Origin: Candidatus Methanomethylophilaceae archaeon | Lineage (GTDB): Archaea > Thermoplasmatota > Thermoplasmata > Methanomassiliicoccales > Methanomethylophilaceae | Direction of reading: 5' to 3' | DNA length: 8,042 nt | NCBI GenBank assembly: GCA_007116915.1 | Contig: SKHQ01000005.1 | Coordinates: 1 to 8,042 of the forward strand | Shown here: positions 5,995 through 8,042 of the stretch, piece after piece | Layout: every line of letters begins with the position of its first letter | Position numbering within the stretch: position 1 is the first letter of the stretch | The notes under the pieces: generated by a model | Database searches by the model: none | What the model saw: the letters and a program-made list of their open reading frames with translations, nothing else | Told to the model about the DNA's origin: nothing | Made by a program: the position numbers and the translations under genes

Positions 5995-6828
5995 TCAAGC
6001 CTGCAGGGAGGCGGCCATCTCGCCGAAGTCCTCGAAGTTGGCTTCGAGGATCGTGAGGGCGACTTCCAGAACCTTGGCGCAGGTCATCGATCCATCAGTC
6101 TCGAAGTTGAAGACGAACTGATTGGGGTCAGAACAGACCTCGATGGCCTGCTGGTCGCAGTCCTCCGCGCAGGTGTTGCAGAGGCTGCAGTCCAGTACAC
6201 GGGATACTACGGGCTTTCCGTCAACTTCGTCGAAGACCTTGCGGGGGCAACGCGTAACGCACTGCAGTCCCTGATCGCACTTGGCCTCATCGATTGAGAC
6301 TATGGGGAGGTATTTGTAACCAACCCCGGTCGTCGCCTGCCATTTGACATGCCTGACCGCAGTCCCCATCTCCGCTATGGCGTAGATAAGTACGGCCTGG
6401 CCGTCGCTCAGGGTTACGATGGGGATCAAGGGATCCTTGACCTTGAACGCCTCGTGACCGAGGGGAAGGAGGTCTCCAGAGTAAACGGTGCAGGGGCCTA
6501 TCTTGTTGAGGGAGTACATCACTATACAGTTGGGGCATCCCTCGCCCTCGCAGACGCATACGTCCCTGAAGCTCATGAGCTCGAGGTCGGTCGGTATGGG
6601 GACCAATCCCAGCCTGTGAGCGACCACCTCGTCGAACAACGGGGTGACGCTCTCGTACTCCTTTCCGTCGGCCATGATCGGACCGAGGTGGAACTCCACC
6701 TGGTCTATGGCCATCTTAGGGATGTCGGAGATCAAGGTCCTACGCAAGGCATTGGCATCCGAATGGGATGAATCCTTGAGTAGAAACCGGCATTTGGTCT
6801 CCTCCATTTCGATGATCTCGATCTGCAT
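5995..6828 (-). CDS. rpo3: DNA-directed RNA polymerase subunit Rpo3 (subunit D)
   Basis: 277 residues; equivalent of eukaryotic Rpb3 and bacterial alpha. It dimerises with Rpo11 to form the assembly platform of RNA polymerase. The N-terminal dimerisation part includes NALRRTLISDIPKMAIDQVEF (from residue 26) and HRLGLVPIPT (71-80). The inserted domain has C91-x-C93-x4-C98-x2-C101, like the zinc loop of Rpb3. A ferredoxin-like segment follows, with cysteines at 184, 190, 194 and 214, 217, 220, 224. The first motif has Gly187 where a ferredoxin would have its second cysteine, so one cluster is complete and the other lacks a ligand. The C-terminal part (about 236-277) completes the dimerisation domain. 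ATG 6828 is preceded by GAGG (6840-6837) at 8-nt spacing, overlapping the uS11 stop. It is the last gene of the operon in this window; no rpl18e follows. Confidence 0.96.
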   Translation of the reverse strand: MQIEIIEMEETKCRFLLKDSSHSDANALRRTLISDIPKMAIDQVEFHLGPIMADGKEYESVTPLFDEVVAHRLGLVPIPTDLELMSFRDVCVCEGEGCPNCIVMYSLNKIGPCTVYSGDLLPLGHEAFKVKDPLIPIVTLSDGQAVLIYAIAEMGTAVRHVKWQATTGVGYKYLPIVSIDEAKCDQGLQCVTRCPRKVFDEVDGKPVVSRVLDCSLCNTCAEDCDQQAIEVCSDPNQFVFNFETDGSMTCAKVLEVALTILEANFEDFGEMAASLQA

Positions 6829-6839
6829 GACAGTCGCCT

Positions 6840-7232
6840 CTACACCCTGCGGCCTCTGCGTCCGCCCTTCTTCTTGGTACCGTCGTGAGGTACTGGAGTG
6901 ACATCCTCGATGCGGCCTATGCGCATTCCGGCCCTAGCAAGGGCACGGATGGCTGCCTGGGCACCGGGGCCGGGGGAGCTGGACTTGTTGCCGCCAGGAG
7001 CACGGACCTTGACGTGGATACCCACGATGCCCTTCTCCTTGGCGATGTCCGCTACACGCTCTGCCGCCTTCTGGGCGGCATAGGGTGACGATTCGTCCTT
7101 GGCCTGCTTGACCACCATTCCGCCGGTGGCCTTGGTTATGGTCTCGGCACCGGTGATGTCGGTAAGGGTGATCAGTATGTTATTGTAGCTGGCATAGATG
7201 TTAGCTATGCCCCACTTAGCACTGTTGGACAT
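6840..7232 (-). CDS. rps11: 30S ribosomal protein uS11
   Basis: 130 residues from ATG 7232. It contains typical archaeal uS11 sequence: KWGIANIYASYNNILITLTD near the start, then TGGMVVKQAKDESSPYAAQ, GIHVKVRAPGGNKSSSPGPG and the basic tail GTKKKGGRRGRRV. uS11 sits in the platform of the small subunit near the mRNA exit region. The frame also opens with GTG at 7238, whose second base lies within the uS4 TGA stop. I prefer ATG 7232 because GGAGG (7244-7240) is 7 nt upstream of it, but only 1 nt upstream of the GTG. The gene stops with TAG, immediately followed by the rpo3 ribosome-binding sequence. It is in the conserved order uS13-uS4-uS11-rpo3. Confidence 0.96.
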   Translation of the reverse strand: MSNSAKWGIANIYASYNNILITLTDITGAETITKATGGMVVKQAKDESSPYAAQKAAERVADIAKEKGIVGIHVKVRAPGGNKSSSPGPGAQAAIRALARAGMRIGRIEDVTPVPHDGTKKKGGRRGRRV

Positions 7233-7234
7233 AT

Positions 7235-7837
7235 TCACTCCTCCTTTTTGCCATCAGCCTCTGCGACGACTTCCTCGATAGGTTCTGGAACGGGCGCGGA
7301 GCGACCGTTGTTACCCAGGTTCCTCATCGGGTGAAGGTCATCGGTGAACGGTGAAGACGGATTGTACTCGATAGAGGACTCTTCGCCCCTCTTCACAATG
7401 TAGCTGGGGACAGTGACTCTGCGGTCGTCCATGAATATATGGCCGTGCACGATCATCTGCCGAGCCTGTTTGTGAGTGTTGGCGAGGTTCTTGACGACGA
7501 CCAACGTCTGTAGGCGACGGTCAAGAATCTTCTCCTCGTTAAGAGTCAGAACGTCATCGAGCGTTGATCCGTCCATGGGCAGTAGGCCCAAACGGGCACA
7601 CTTGCTAAGGAGCTTCTCAGTCTCGATGGATGCCTGGTGCTCGCCGGCCCTGAGACGGGCCTGGAGTTCCCTGGACTGTCCACGGAGGCTCCTGAGCATG
7701 GTCTGGGCTTTCCAGAACTCTCTCTTGTTCTTCAGACCGTAGGTACGGACCAGTTCGTGCTCAGCCTTTATCCTCTCACCCTGCCAAGGGTGGGATGGGG
7801 TGTCGTAGGAGCGGCGGGGTTTCTTAGGATCTCCCAT
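7235..7837 (-). CDS. rps4: 30S ribosomal protein uS4
   Basis: 200 residues. The start MGDPKKPRRSYDTPSHPWQG and the following ERIKAEHELVRTYGLKNKRE are diagnostic of archaeal uS4. An S4 RNA-binding domain covers about residues 106-160 (RRLQTLVVVKNLANTHKQAR, then IVHGHIFMDDRRVTVPSYIV). The last 15 or so residues are an acidic, low-complexity tail. uS4 binds 16S rRNA early and starts small-subunit assembly. ATG 7837 follows the uS13 stop by 5 nt, with GGTGAT (7847-7842, overlapping that stop) complementary to the 16S 3' end at 4-nt spacing. Its own TGA stop (7237-7235) lies between the GGAGG and the ATG of uS11, so the two genes are tightly coupled. Confidence 0.96.
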   Translation of the reverse strand: MGDPKKPRRSYDTPSHPWQGERIKAEHELVRTYGLKNKREFWKAQTMLRSLRGQSRELQARLRAGEHQASIETEKLLSKCARLGLLPMDGSTLDDVLTLNEEKILDRRLQTLVVVKNLANTHKQARQMIVHGHIFMDDRRVTVPSYIVKRGEESSIEYNPSSPFTDDLHPMRNLGNNGRSAPVPEPIEEVVAEADGKKEE

Positions 7838-7842
7838 CTAAA

Positions 7843-8042
7843 TCACCGCCTCTTCCTGCTGACACCGAGGGTCAGACCCTTGCGGCCGTTGGATCTGCTC
7901 CTCTGGCCACGAACCTTGTGTCTGGTCTCGTGTCTGATGCCGCGATAGCACCTGATCATCTTCATGCGGTTCAAATCATCCTGGCCTACCATGTCCAGTT
8001 CGTTACCGATCAAGTGCAAGTCAGCACCGGAAACGTAATCCA
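7843..8042 (-). CDS. rps13: 30S ribosomal protein uS13, C-terminal part (runs off the right edge)
   Basis: The last 65 residues are present. The fragment starts inside a codon at the right edge and ends with TGA at 7845-7843. The tail reads DYVSGADLHLIGNELDMVGQ, then NRMKMIRCYRGIRHETRHKV, then RGQRSRSNGRKGLTLGVSRKRR in pieces. The segment CYRGIRHETRHKVRGQRSRSNG corresponds to the universal RGLRHxxGLPVRGQRTxxN region of uS13, which contacts the 16S head and the tRNA. The basic archaeal C-terminus is intact. It is the first gene seen of the minus-strand operon; its promoter and start lie outside the window. Confidence 0.95.
   Translation of the reverse strand, partial: DYVSGADLHLIGNELDMVGQDDLNRMKMIRCYRGIRHETRHKVRGQRSRSNGRKGLTLGVSRKRR

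Noticed and set aside
6349..6771. Plus-strand 140-codon frame opposite rpo3
   Set aside because: Rpo3 is conserved throughout this interval on the minus strand. Long antisense frames are common in GC-rich coding DNA.
7637..7948. Plus-strand frame across uS4 and uS13
   Set aside because: It is a shadow of two clear ribosomal protein genes.
1..8042. A novel defence, mobile or biosynthetic system
   Set aside because: Every sizeable open frame is assigned to a well-known family and the intergenic spaces are short. I see no integrase, transposase, toxin-antitoxin pair or unexplained gene cluster.

Overview
The window is chromosomal DNA from a euryarchaeal archaeon. It carries the large subunit of the archaea-specific D-family DNA polymerase, an archaeal RNA polymerase subunit Rpo3 (D) with a ferredoxin-like domain, archaeal-type uS13, uS4 and uS11 proteins, an archaeal NOG1 GTPase, and AT-rich box A (TATA-type) promoters placed for short or leaderless mRNAs. 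A Thermoplasmata or Methanomassiliicoccales-like lineage seems plausible from the general look of the proteins and the moderately GC-rich genes. That placement is an impression from reading, not a phylogenetic result.

Layout. The left edge (1-332, minus strand) is the N-terminal third or less of a SulP-family anion transporter. It is divergent from a single-domain universal stress protein (547-972, plus). A Nudix hydrolase (1125-1538, minus) is convergent with the stress gene and divergent from the next operon, with a palindromic TTTAAA box between them. The plus-strand operon is NOG1-type GTPase (1598-2590) followed by DNA polymerase D large subunit DP2 (2587-5946), joined by an ATGA stop/start overlap. 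The right side is the 3' part of a minus-strand ribosomal protein/RNA polymerase operon: uS13 (partial), uS4, uS11, Rpo3. It converges on polC across about 48 bp.

Function. The right half holds core information-processing genes: replication (DP2), ribosome assembly (NOG1), small-subunit proteins, and the Rpo3 assembly-platform subunit of RNA polymerase. The left side holds small accessory or stress genes with individual promoters. All genes are densely packed. The longest gene-free stretch is about 214 bp (333-546) and contains promoter-like elements.

I found no CRISPR array, mobile element, tRNA, rRNA or toxin-antitoxin module, and nothing I would call a new biological system. The points worth a second look are modest: a strong stem-loop spanning the stop codon of the stress gene, a shared palindromic promoter box, a departure from consensus in the G4 motif of the NOG1 GTPase, an Rpo3 iron-sulfur domain lacking one cysteine ligand, a PIP-like tail on DP2, a Nudix gene ending in TAG with an in-frame TGA four codons later, and an rpo3 operon that ends without the expected rpl18e.
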